Assembly (NCBI RefSeq): GCF_025144465.1
Contig: NZ_CP083555.1
Span: forward strand, 47,077-111,076
Source of the DNA: Leisingera sp. S132
GTDB taxonomy: Bacteria > Pseudomonadota > Alphaproteobacteria > Rhodobacterales > Rhodobacteraceae
Length of the DNA: 64,000 bases
Direction: 5' to 3'
Notes under the pieces: model-generated
Told to the model about the DNA's origin: nothing
The model's database searches: none
Seen by the model: the letters and a program-made list of their open reading frames with translations, nothing else
Shown: piece by piece, positions 33,011-43,700 of the stretch
Numbering within the stretch: position 1 is the first letter of the stretch
Layout: each line of letters starts with the position of its first letter
Translations under genes and position numbers: made by a program

Positions 33011-34777
33011 ATGACAAACTCATCTCCGGGCTTCGCCGCCCAGGAGGCGTATGTTGATACGCTCTCCAAAGAAAAATTCCCGTTTTCATTGGCTGTTGGA
33101 GCTGCCTTCGTGCGCGGGATGCGCGAGATAGGCTATAAGAGTACCGCCACTGCGCTCTGCGAACTGATTGATAATTCTGAACAAGCTGGTGCCACACGCG
33201 CCGATATCGTGTTCGGCTACGATCGATCAGACAAGAAGCCTGCGCGACTTGCAGTCATCGACAATGGCCACGGGATGAGCCCAAGGATGCTCCGCGCGGC
33301 GGTGCTTTGGGGTGGAACACACCGGGAAAACGATCGCAATGGCTTTGGGAGATTTGGCTACGGTCTCCCCAGCGCATGTGTATCACAAGGGCGATCCTTC
33401 ACGGTCTTTTCGCGTCCCGTTGGTGCCGGGTGGTCTTCGGTCACTGTCGATTTGGATGAGATCGCGGAAGGAAAATACACAAACGAGCACGGTTTGATCG
33501 TTGTTCCGAAAGCGATCAAGGCCAAGCTGCCGGACTTTGTGCTGGAAGCCATTGGAAAGCACTCAGATCCCGACACTTTTGCCGGCACTGTCGTCCTCAT
33601 AGACAAATTAGATAAGATCGACCGTCGCACCACGTCAAAGCTTGTAGACGTGCTCCTGACGCAGTTCGGTGTGATCTACCACAAAATCTCTGAACGTTGC
33701 CAAATCACGGTCAACGAGCGCGTCGTAGAGCCTATTGATCCACTCTTCCTTACACCCGGTTGTCGTTGGTACGACTTTGATGAGGATCGCGCGGTCCCCA
33801 TCCCGCCTATCGATGTGAAGGTGAAGCCTAAGGAGGACGGTTCTGCCGGCGGCACCATCCATGTACGCCTGTCCTACTTGCCTTATGGGTTTCAACTCAT
33901 TGACAAGTCGAAAAAAGGCACATCGTCAGCCAACCTGAGCCCCCGTTTCCACGTAATGCGGGACTATAATGGCGTGATTGTTTGCCGAAATGGTCGCGTC
34001 ATAGAGGTCAAGAACTCAACACCTTGGACGAGCTTTCAGAACAATGACCGGCATGTCCGGGTGGAGATAGACTTCCCCGCGACGCTTGACGATGAATTCG
34101 CGGTCAACACGTCCAAGCAACGCGTCGATCTCTCGGAACGCATGTGGAACCATTTACGAGAGGCTGGTGTCGAACAAAGCATCGCGCAACTGCGACGCCT
34201 CTACAAAGAGAACCAGCAGGAAGCGACCCTCAAAGAAGAGTCTGTCGACGGCCAGCTACACTCAGAACAGGTGATGGAGGACGTGAAACGCGACCTCCCT
34301 CCAGGCGACCTCGAACGACTGGTTTCACGCCAGGATGACAGCGATCTTTTCAAAGAGGCCAAACGGCAGGACGCGCAGGGCGTTGTGCCATTCGATGTCG
34401 CCCTTTCAACTCTTAAAACATCGCTGGAAGGCAAATCCTACAAATTGGGTCACCGTGCCGTGCCAGGAGACCCGTTCTTCTCAGTTGAGAGTTTTGGGGC
34501 CACAACTATGCTGTGGCTGAACACGAGCCATCCTTGGTACGAAACAGTCTATTTTCACACTGAGGCGGCTCCGCAAACCCGACGTGCGTGGGAACTGACA
34601 CTTTTTGTCATTGCAGAACGCATTGCGTTGGGTTCCAAAGAAAATGCTGCCTTCTACCGCGCAGAAATTGTGAAATGGTCGGAACGGCTAGAGGCAGCAT
34701 GCACCGTCATGACTGAGCGTTACTTCGATCCCAGCAGCATTGTCGAAACTCTCGATACAGCAGAGCAGGGCGCATGA
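33011..34777 (+). CDS. GHKL (Hsp90/MutL/MORC-like) ATPase 2
   Basis: This 588-residue paralogue of the upstream ATPase has N-box CELIDNSEQAGA (Glu51-Asn55), G1 DNGHGM (84-89) and lid GFGRFGYGLPSACVSQG (111-127). An S5-like region follows: 'SPRFHVMRDYNGVIVCRNGR' and 'DEFAVNTSKQRVDLSERMWN'. Both GHKL proteins share the 'P F(L/S) ... G(Y)KS/NT A A A' N-terminal strap, so they probably form a heterodimer or two related clamps. The stop overlaps the next start (ATGA at 34774-34777), so it is co-translated with the DruA-like protein. Confidence 0.87.
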   Translation: MTNSSPGFAAQEAYVDTLSKEKFPFSLAVGAAFVRGMREIGYKSTATALCELIDNSEQAGATRADIVFGYDRSDKKPARLAVIDNGHGMSPRMLRAAVLWGGTHRENDRNGFGRFGYGLPSACVSQGRSFTVFSRPVGAGWSSVTVDLDEIAEGKYTNEHGLIVVPKAIKAKLPDFVLEAIGKHSDPDTFAGTVVLIDKLDKIDRRTTSKLVDVLLTQFGVIYHKISERCQITVNERVVEPIDPLFLTPGCRWYDFDEDRAVPIPPIDVKVKPKEDGSAGGTIHVRLSYLPYGFQLIDKSKKGTSSANLSPRFHVMRDYNGVIVCRNGRVIEVKNSTPWTSFQNNDRHVRVEIDFPATLDDEFAVNTSKQRVDLSERMWNHLREAGVEQSIAQLRRLYKENQQEATLKEESVDGQLHSEQVMEDVKRDLPPGDLERLVSRQDDSDLFKEAKRQDAQGVVPFDVALSTLKTSLEGKSYKLGHRAVPGDPFFSVESFGATTMLWLNTSHPWYETVYFHTEAAPQTRRAWELTLFVIAERIALGSKENAAFYRAEIVKWSERLEAACTVMTERYFDPSSIVETLDTAEQGA

Positions 34778-36753
34778 CTGCGGACCAACACAACACAGGC
34801 CGAAAGATTGAGGTAGGAAAAGAGTTCGAACCCCTCGGCATGGCGCTAAACCGATGGGAAAAGGAAATTGTGCAGTCCTACATTGCGCATTGGACGCGCG
34901 CTTGCCCAAACGATCTTTCCCAACAGCTTCGGTCTCTAGATCGGAAATGGCGTTCAACGCGTCAGATGCGCAGAGTGTGCGCGGTCGCGCTCATCCTCGC
35001 AGACCTGATGGATCAGGATTGGCTTGTCACAGTCGAAAAGGGCGCAATCTACGTTATCCCATCGGAACTGCGGACAGATGTCGAGTTCGACCCAAGCAGA
35101 CATAAAGAAAGGTTGCGGCGCTCTCTCCGGAAAGGCCGCGACAAGCAGGTGCAGGAGCCAAGTGTCCGGAGCTTCCTGAGTGCAATGGAGCGAGGCGGTG
35201 TTCTCAGCCTTGTTGATACGGGCTCGCATCTTCTGCGCGAATTTCAGTCATATCCGCACACGGTTGAAGGCCTGAGGGATGTCATTGACCCAGAGATCAT
35301 GGTTTGTGCACGCGACGTGGTCGATGAGGTGACCGGGCTGAACAGCCTCGATATCTGGCGATACTTTCGACATACATGGTCGCTCGAATATCGCCCCACA
35401 CCCGGTCGGACCATGCCAATCATCATTCGAAACAAGGCGCGACCCAACCGACCCATCATCGGCATCGCTCTCTTGGCGAGTCCCGTAATGCGGCTTTTGC
35501 AAAGGGATGCATGGTTTGGATGGTCTGCGGCGTCATGGCGATCAGAGCTGGAAGACGAAATCTTGTCGGTTGAAGATTGGTGCGACAACGCATTTGAGGT
35601 TCTCGACCGCGCTATCTCTGATGTTCGACATGATGACCTGATCTCAAAGAGCGCTTTGGCTGAACCAAGCAAGGATGACATCATATTGCTCGAGCGCCGT
35701 GCAGCTGGCGCCGATGCTTTGAGAACCAGGATCCTCGAAGAGGTTCACGCGGGCGTAGAAAGCAACTACCTCACGCGTGGTGCCGTAAAAGAGGCTCTAC
35801 CGGATACGGACTGGGTTGAAGCCTCCTCTGATCCCTTATTTGTCAAGAAAAGGGCTGAGGTGCTGGTCTCGCTATTGGACGCCCGCCGGGCTTTGAACGC
35901 TTTCAACGACGGAAAACCATCCCGTCAGGCTCTTTTGGACTTTCTGTCGAAGCGAGAAGGAGAGCGGACGCTCACGACGATTGCCCGCGAACAGCTTAAG
36001 GTGGCGGTATCTTCGCAACTCATGGATGTCGCCATTTGTGGTGCAGTCCCTCCGTACAACCAGTTGATCGGTGGAAAACTGGTTGCGCTGCTTTTGACAA
36101 GCCGGGAGGTGCAGGAAGCCTATCGAAAGCGATATGGCGGCCAGGCCAGCATCATCGCCAGCCAGATGGCTGGAAGACCGGTCATCAAGGATGCCGAACT
36201 GCGTTACCTCACTACGTCGAGCCTCTACGGCAATGCTGGCAGCTCGCAGTATAGTCGCCTGAATCTCAAAAGCGCCGAACATCCAGAGCTTTCCGATGAC
36301 ATCGCTTGGCAAAAGATCGGAAAAACAAGGGGTTTCGGCTCCGTCCATCTAACCAACGCCACGGTTGAGTGCCTACGCGATGCGAGCGTCGACTTTCATG
36401 GAGCGAGGAGGATCAACAGCCGCTTTGGAGAAGGCACGAACCCCCGGATGCGGCAGATTCGGGAAGGCTTGGAGGCTCTGGGCATCGAGAGCGACAGAGT
36501 CTTAGCCCATGCGACGCCACGCATTTTGTATGGTTGCAAACTCAACGCGAACAACTCGGTATCGGACCTATCCAGAGCCTGGATCCGCCGTTGGCTAGTC
36601 GGGCGTGTAGGGCGCGGTGACCTGGCGGAGCGGCTTGGTCCTCTTGGTCCTCATTCCGTATCTGATGAACTCGCAACGGATGGTGAGGGGCAGTTTGTAC
36701 TGCCCCTCGAAGACGGAGCCGTCGGGAACAACGTTAGTTCATCTTCTGCTTGA
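34774..36753 (+). CDS. DruA/DUF4338-like protein with N-terminal extension
   Basis: The 659-residue protein shows the DUF4338 (Druantia DruA) hallmarks: 'PIIGIALLASPVMRLLQRDA' leading into RDAWFGWS (Arg244-Ser251), then GAVPPYNQLIGGKLVALL (423-440), 'SIIASQMAGRPVI' and LTTSSLYGNAGSSQYSRL (479-496). DruA is a component of Druantia phage-defence systems; its activity is unknown. The first ~220 residues and the last ~150 are not recognised and make it longer than the typical DruA. It is translationally coupled to GHKL 2, and its 3' end overlaps the convergent sigma-like gene by 20 bp. Family match is from remembered motifs, not a search. Confidence 0.62.
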   Translation: MTADQHNTGRKIEVGKEFEPLGMALNRWEKEIVQSYIAHWTRACPNDLSQQLRSLDRKWRSTRQMRRVCAVALILADLMDQDWLVTVEKGAIYVIPSELRTDVEFDPSRHKERLRRSLRKGRDKQVQEPSVRSFLSAMERGGVLSLVDTGSHLLREFQSYPHTVEGLRDVIDPEIMVCARDVVDEVTGLNSLDIWRYFRHTWSLEYRPTPGRTMPIIIRNKARPNRPIIGIALLASPVMRLLQRDAWFGWSAASWRSELEDEILSVEDWCDNAFEVLDRAISDVRHDDLISKSALAEPSKDDIILLERRAAGADALRTRILEEVHAGVESNYLTRGAVKEALPDTDWVEASSDPLFVKKRAEVLVSLLDARRALNAFNDGKPSRQALLDFLSKREGERTLTTIAREQLKVAVSSQLMDVAICGAVPPYNQLIGGKLVALLLTSREVQEAYRKRYGGQASIIASQMAGRPVIKDAELRYLTTSSLYGNAGSSQYSRLNLKSAEHPELSDDIAWQKIGKTRGFGSVHLTNATVECLRDASVDFHGARRINSRFGEGTNPRMRQIREGLEALGIESDRVLAHATPRILYGCKLNANNSVSDLSRAWIRRWLVGRVGRGDLAERLGPLGPHSVSDELATDGEGQFVLPLEDGAVGNNVSSSSA

Positions 36754-37366
36754 AGGCTCCAATTGCGCGATATGCGCGCGTTCTTTCGACGCCAACTTCT
36801 TCGCATGCTTCTTTGAAGGACGCGCCGTTCCAGTGAACCTCAATCAAGAGATCCCGAAGTAGTCCCGGGGCGGCCTCCAGCAGCCGCTCCGCATCGATAC
36901 GGTTTTCGACGTCTGAGGACCGTGTGCCAATGTTAGGGGCACCATCGTGCTCGTCCATCTCGTCGATATATTCATCAAAACCAAACCGGATGTCCCTGGG
37001 CGCTGATCGCGGTCGATAAATCAACGGCTGTTCGGCGAGAACTACGCGCCGGGCCTCCCTCACGACATTCACGAGATACGTGGACGGTGCGAAGTCGGGA
37101 TTATATGAACCCGGTTTCGCTTGGAGGAGTTGAATACACACCTCAGCATAAATCTGGTCGTAAACGTCCTCGGGGAGTCTCTCGCCGACATGACGCCGGA
37201 TGAGAGATTGAATAAGCCGATTATCTCGAAAGAAAATATCAGCGGCCTTCGGGTCCATGTTTCCCACGACAACCGCAAGGTTGCCTGGGGCATTCTGCAT
37301 GTATTGAGTAGTCACGTTTGTTCCAATCACTGTGATCGCTTCAGGTTCAAGACCTTCAGCGAGCAC
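36734..37366 (-). CDS. sigma-70-like (ECF-type) protein in the defence island
   Basis: The frame opens with GTG 37366 (other GTG/ATG codons at 37330 and 37300 are possible). The 210-residue product has a region-2-like part 'LPEDVYDQIYAEVCIQLLQA' with 'FAPSTYLVNVVREARRVV', and a C-terminal helix-turn-helix like sigma region 4 'NGASFKEACEEVGVERTRAY' then RAIGAFKQKM. It could be an alternative sigma factor or a sigma-like DNA-binding protein. It is divergent from the giant helicase and converges on the DruA-like gene. Its own upstream region contains a copy of the promoter-like block seen before both GHKL genes, as expected for an autoregulated sigma factor. Confidence 0.6.
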   Translation of the reverse strand: MLAEGLEPEAITVIGTNVTTQYMQNAPGNLAVVVGNMDPKAADIFFRDNRLIQSLIRRHVGERLPEDVYDQIYAEVCIQLLQAKPGSYNPDFAPSTYLVNVVREARRVVLAEQPLIYRPRSAPRDIRFGFDEYIDEMDEHDGAPNIGTRSSDVENRIDAERLLEAAPGLLRDLLIEVHWNGASFKEACEEVGVERTRAYRAIGAFKQKMN

Positions 37367-37424
37367 AGCGCTCGGGCGTCATGGCAGCGTCTTGGCTGCA
37401 CCTGCACCGCGTCCGGTCATAGTC

Positions 37425-37455
37425 AATATAGGCATAATTTTCTGAAACTGTGCAA
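37425..37455 (-). promoter_or_regulatory. island promoter-like block, copy 3
   Basis: On the minus strand TTGCAC (37455-37450), a 19-bp spacer ending GCC, then TATATT (37430-37425), about 58 bp upstream of GTG 37366. TTGCACAG is identical to copy 1 and the spacer length equals copies 1 and 2. Confidence 0.5.
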
Positions 37456-37661
37456 AATTCTTTTGGCTCCCAACCAGAGATGCGATGTTCGAGGTTCGCT
37501 GCCTTTAGTCGTCGCCATTTCGTCCGACACATTCAATCGTGGCGCGCGAAATGAACGTTCTCTTTTTGTACTACTTATCGTGACAGGTCTATCCAGCGCC
37601 CTTCTAGGTCCGAGGAGAGTCAAGCATCACAAACCAAACATGGAGAGTTCGCGCACACAGG

Positions 37662-37691
37662 TTGCAAAACCATAGCGCTGCCGCCTAGACT
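37662..37691 (+). promoter_or_regulatory. possible promoter of the giant-helicase operon
   Basis: TTGCAA, 18-bp spacer ending GCC, TAGACT, 95 bp upstream of ATG 37787. A weaker relative of the other three blocks. The remainder of the 420-bp gap 37367-37786 is A/T-rich with no gene. Confidence 0.3.
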
Positions 37692-37786
37692 TTTTCGAAA
37701 CACAAAGGCCACGCCGTGATATGGAAGCTCCCGCATTCCGGACGGCTAAACAACTTGCTATGAGCAGAATTTTTCATTGAGGTAGA

Positions 37787-40700
37787 ATGTTTAACGAACT
37801 TGGAAATCTACAAAAAGCGCTGTGCGCCTATATCGAGGCGACTTATCACATTTCCAATCCAAGTTTGGTCGATTTGAGAAGATCTCTATTGGATAGCACC
37901 GGTACGATTTCCCAAAAGGCCTATGTTGAAAGCACGCCCATCTATCAGGGCCAACGACGGTTCTCCGATCTCAACATACCCAGAGAGGCACGTGATTTTC
38001 TAACCCATCTCGGTTCGAAGGAAGGCGGCAACATAGTATTTGATCCGCCATATCCGCACCAAGCTGATGCATTAGAACTCATCGCAGATCCGATCGGACG
38101 GAGTCTGCTTGCCACGACTGGTACAGGCTCAGGCAAGACGGAAACCTTCTTGCTTCCGATTCTGATGAAGCTAGCCAATGAAGCCGCGAGCAAGCCAACC
38201 CAGTTTTCTGAACGTGCAGTGCGTTCCATTATTCTCTATCCCATGAACGCTTTGGTGAACGACCAACTTGGTCGTTTGCGAAAGTTGTTCGGCTCCGCCC
38301 CGGTACGCAATTGGTTTTCTGAGAATGGCGGTCGTCCCGCAAAGTTTGCGCGTTACACCGGTCGTACTCTGTACCCTGGTCAGCGAACAGAAGATAGGAA
38401 TAAGCGGCGACTACAAAGCCTAAACTTTTTCCGCGATCTTGAACGGGATGCACAAACGGATGAAGAGGTTTCTGCGCAAATAAGCCAGTTGCGTTCTCTT
38501 GGACGATGGCCAGCTAAACCATCTGACGACCAAGAAGAAAACGGCATGACGAACTGGTTGGGTAACAACAAGCGTTGGCTTGGAACTGACAACAAGTTTC
38601 AACGAGCGATTGAACGACCTCAGGACGCAGAACTTCTCTTACGGCATGAAGTCCAAGACCAACCGCCGGATCTTCTCATCACCAACTATTCCATGTTGGA
38701 ATACATGCTGCTCCGACCCATCGAGCGCTCGATCTTCGAGCGTACCAGAGCATTCTTCGAAACCAATCCACATGAACGCTTACTTTTCGTTCTTGACGAG
38801 GCGCATCTATATCGCGGCGCCAGCGGTACGGAAGTGGCGCTCTTAATTCGAAGGCTTCGCAACCGACTAGGTCTTTCTCCAGATCGTATGCAAGTCATTG
38901 CCACGAGTGCATCCTTTTCAGATGGAGCAGCCGCTCAGCGCTTCATTGGCGGATTGGTTGGAAGGGACGTAAATATGATCGAAGTGCTGAAGGGAGAAAA
39001 GCACGCCCGCCTTCCATCCGGTCCGGGTGATACTTCCCTCGCAAGCGTACTTGCGAAGTGCCGTACTGAAGCATTGAGAGAGACCAATTCGGAAAAGCGC
39101 ATAGAGGCTCTCTCGCCTCTTTTGACCTATCGCCGCGATACCCTGACAGAATCTCGCATGATTGTTTCTTCGTTGAACGCGACAGAAACAGAGGTAGTGC
39201 TAAACGGTGTTGATGCTTCGCTTGAGGTGTTAACCGAAACCATAAAGATAGGGCCTTTTGGGGAAATCGAAAGCCGCAATTCCTATATTATGATCACCGG
39301 GATCACTTCACCTGGTGAAATACGCGTTGGCCGATCTGCCAGTCTTCCTGATCTTTTGCTAGAAGATGGACAAGTTGTTGTAGTTCGTGATGGGTTGCAA
39401 CGGGCCATACATGCAGTTCTGGCGGGCCTTCCCGTCATCGGACGTCTTGTTAATTTGACCGGCGGGGCAACGACTGACGACGACCTAGTGACCGCGGAAC
39501 CTAAGGCACCACTTGCCGTGGAAGAAGTTGGGGCCTTGCTTTTCGACGATGAACTGGATCCTTCTGTTCGCGCAAAAGCAACAGATACACTCCTAGAACT
39601 TGCGTCTTATGCGAAAGCAGAGCCAGAAGGACAACCGCTTCTGGCAGCTCGTGTCCATGCTCTTTTTCGTGGCCTTCCTGGGCTTTGGGCATGCGCCGAC
39701 GAAGAATGCAAAGATCTTCCAAAGAGCGCCGCGCCTAGGCCGACAGGTATGTTGTTTCCTCAATCTACACGTGAATGTGGGTGCCGTTCGCGGGTCTTTG
39801 AACTTCACACCTGCCGCGACTGTGGTGTTGCCTACTTTAAAGCGTTTGCACTCAACCCAAACCAACCAGATTTTCTTTGGGCAGAGGACATAGGCGACAT
39901 CGACGACATAGATGGAATAGTCCGTCCGGTTCAGATTTTGTTGGAGGACCCTGGGCTCGATGCTGACAGGTACTGCACTAGCAGTTTCCTGGATCCGCTA
40001 ACTGGGCGCGTGGGCTCTGGCTCAATAAACGCGAGAGAGGTCTGGTTGCCGCGCCCATCCAAGAACGTTGAGCCAGGACATTTTGAAAAGTGCCCTCATT
40101 GCGGTGCTAACGGCACACAAATTATGGACCACCAAACCAAAGGGGATGAGCCTTTCCAAGAGTTGATCAGTGTTCAGTTGTTGGATCAACCAGCCCGCGT
40201 TGAGGCGACTTCGCCTCTGAAAGGTCGAAAATCCCTGATATTCTCTGACGGACGACAGGCGGCGTCCCGCTTATCTGGCAAACTCAAGAATTTTTCACTT
40301 CAAGATAGTATCCGCCCTTTGCTCCTGACGGGTCTCCGTTTGCTGGAGGAAGAATTCGGCGAACATGTTCCATTGGGCTATGCCTATCCGGCAATACTTT
40401 ACGCTTGCGCAAATTTCGATGTGAATTTCCGATTACCCGGCGCAGAGCATGACGAATTTGCTCGCGACCTTAGAAAGTTGAAAGGCTTCATTCAAGATGA
40501 AGGTGATTTTGCAGAGTTTCGCGACCTTGCAGCGACTATCAATAAGACGCATGTGAAGTCAGTGCGTGCACCTTTGGCGCGCATTCTTGCAAACAAACAC
40601 ACTGGTCTTCTGCCGCTTGCACTCGCAGCCCCACAGCCAATTCTTACGGAAAAACAAACCAGCCGGCTTAACGCTCTTCCTGTTCCGCCTGTAGGTTCCG

Positions 40701-43700
40701 GTACAGAAAATGAGCGACGGCAAGCTTTACTCGAACTATGGCTTACTTTGTCTTTATCAGGGGGCTCGGTGTTGCTCGAGGGCACACCTAGTGAATGGAT
40801 TGACTCAAGAGAAGGGCCAGCACTGAAGCGGAGTAATGGACGTTACACCGCTGTTCTGGAAAAATTGCTGTCCGCAAAATGGCATCGCTCCCAGTTCGGT
40901 GCAAACGCAAAACCCGACGCTAGTTGGATTGACTTTCTCACGTCAACTTTTGGCCAGAACCACAATGCACAAGGGTTCTTTGTCAATGCCGCAAAAGTGC
41001 GATTACGACCTGAGAACGAGATCGAATGGCGGCGTTGCGGTTACTGTACTCATGTGCAACCCAGCAACGCAATCATGGGCCAGACTTGTGCAAAATGCAG
41101 CAAAGAGACAGACCCACTTAACCCGAGACAAGACAAGGTCTTTCGCACACGTAAGTTTCTGTATCGCAAACTCGTTGAGCGTTTTGAAGCTGAAGGTGAT
41201 CAAGGTTATGTGCCCTATCCCTTTGTTGCTGAGGAACACACCGCACAGCTAAACGATGCGGGTCAAGATCAAGCCTTTTCACGCGCCGAATGGTACGAAC
41301 TGCGCTTTCAAGATCTAGATGTTCCAGGACCGCGCGGTGAACGTGCTGGCGCAGTCGATGTGTTGAGTTGCACGACAACCATGGAAGTCGGGATCGATAT
41401 TGGTAGCTTAACCGCGGTCGCATTGAGAAATGTTCCGCCGGGTCGAGCAAATTATCAACAACGCGCCGGACGCGCTGGCCGCCGAGGCTCCTCACTCTCA
41501 ACGGTCCTCACTTTTGCTGGATCTGACAGTCATGACCAACGATTCTTTGCAAATCCCCAAGAGATGGTTGGGGGACTTGTTCCGGATCCTGTACTCAATC
41601 TCGACAATCGCGACATTGTTCAGCGCCATGCCTTTGCGCTGATCCTGTCAATGTTCCAACAAGAACGGATTGAAGTACCTGATACTGACGGAGACGTCCA
41701 AGCATCCAACATCTTCGAGTCTTTAGGTCTGCTGAGCGACTTTAAGGATCCCGACAGCGACGGGTTTACCTTTGCAGGGCTAAGGATCTGGCTGGAGGCG
41801 AACGCGGGCCAGATCAATACGGCCTTACGTGACGTTATTCCGCAAGATGCTGTTGAGGGGGATCCAGATACGTTCTTTGCCAATGTGCCCAAGCAGCTAA
41901 TGCATGAACTTGAAAGAGTTGGTGCCGGTACTGGTGAGGTGTCTCTTGAAGAGGCCGACGTATCTACACTTGCCGAGGAGGGACCATCGTTTGACTTTGG
42001 CATGGAGGATTTTGGAGCCGACGCAGACTTGTACGATGCTCCTGATGAAAATCCCATCGTTGAAAGTGCTCATGACACGGTTGACGTGAATCCAGACGCT
42101 CCACTCAAACCACAAAATCTGCTCGACCGCCTTTTCTCCAAGGCAGTTTTGCCGCGCTACGCTTTTCCAACCGACGTCGTCTCATTTACTGTCTTCGATC
42201 CTTCCAGCACTCGCTATCGGGCTGAAGTCGCCTATTCGCCACAAGCCGGCTTAACGCAAGCTCTGAGCCAATATGCTCCCGGCAGGGAAGTATGGGTCGA
42301 CGGGCAAAAGTTCCGCTCAATGGCGATCCACTCTGGCTTTCAGAAAGACCGCATCAATGCTTACCGCTTACAGCGCCTTTATTTTGAGTGTGGCCGTTGC
42401 GGCTATGCAAAACTCGAAGACAAAGATGACAACCACAGACTGGGCGATACCGAAGACTGCCCGGCTTGCGGGAAAGTAGCAGGAATGGGTCCAGCTGAAC
42501 GATGGATTGTGCCAGTTGGATTTGCACATCCTCACGACGAGGAAGTTGAACTCGCGGGCGATGAGACCCCTCTTCCCACTCGCCCGACACGAGCCAAACT
42601 TAGCGCCCCGCAGTTCAAACAGCAGCATGAACTCGGTAGACTGGAGCGAAACGATGGCAGTGGCTTCGCGGCTTGGGCTTCAAAAGAAAAGTTGATGGTA
42701 ACCAACCTGGGCGTCAGAAAGCCCGGCGCAACTAACACTGGTTTTTTGTATTGCCCAGCTTGTGGCCGAACAGAACCGACAGGCTGGGTCGACGGCAAGC
42801 TGGTTAGTGGGAAGGCACACGCGAGACCATATCCAAACCACGGCAAACAACCAGAACTATGCGAAGGTCGCGGGCGACCGATTGTATTGGGCCACGAGTT
42901 CTTGACCGATATTGCCCTTTTTTCGTTCAAACTTTCCTCAGAACTGCAACTTCCTCCGGGATCAACCGCAAGCCGTATCGTGCTCACTACCATTGCTGAA
43001 GCACTAAGCCTCGCTGCGGCTGAACTGCTTGATATCGACGCTTCTGACATTGGCGGAGGGTATCGCGCGGCGCTCAACGAAGATGGTGCGCGTGGCAGTG
43101 AAGTTGAGGTCTACTTATATGACACGTCACCTGGCGGGGCTGGCTTTGTTCGTGCCGCTGCAGGTGATCCAGGTCGATTGCTTGAAAAAGCATTGGCGCT
43201 ACTCGAACAATGCCAATGCTCATCCTCATGTTATGCCTGCCTGAGATCGCATAAAAACCGATGGGACCATGCTGACCTTGACCGCCATTTGGGTGCGTCT
43301 TTCATGCGGCACATCCTTCTTGGAGAACGACCTTGGATTCCAGAGGATGTTGAAGACCGGCTGCTTGAAATGCTGCACACAGATCTCAGCGACAAAGGCG
43401 AAGAGATCAAGAAAACGATATCCGGTGAACTCGTCCTTCCAGCCTATGATGATAGAAATCTTGTCATCAGTCATCCCTTGATGCGCGGAAAACCAGGTTC
43501 GAAACGAGCTCACAAACGGGAGCATCGTTCGTCAAACCGCTATCTCGACCAGTTACTAGTAGACCGAGCACTGCCTGCTGCGATAGTGCAAGCGCTTGAT
43601 GTTTCGTCAGACTCGTCAGATGTCGAACCACCCTTCGCTTTGGCGGAAACAGGTGTGCCAGTTTACAGATCACTCGCCTCACTTGCTGGGGATGGAGAAG

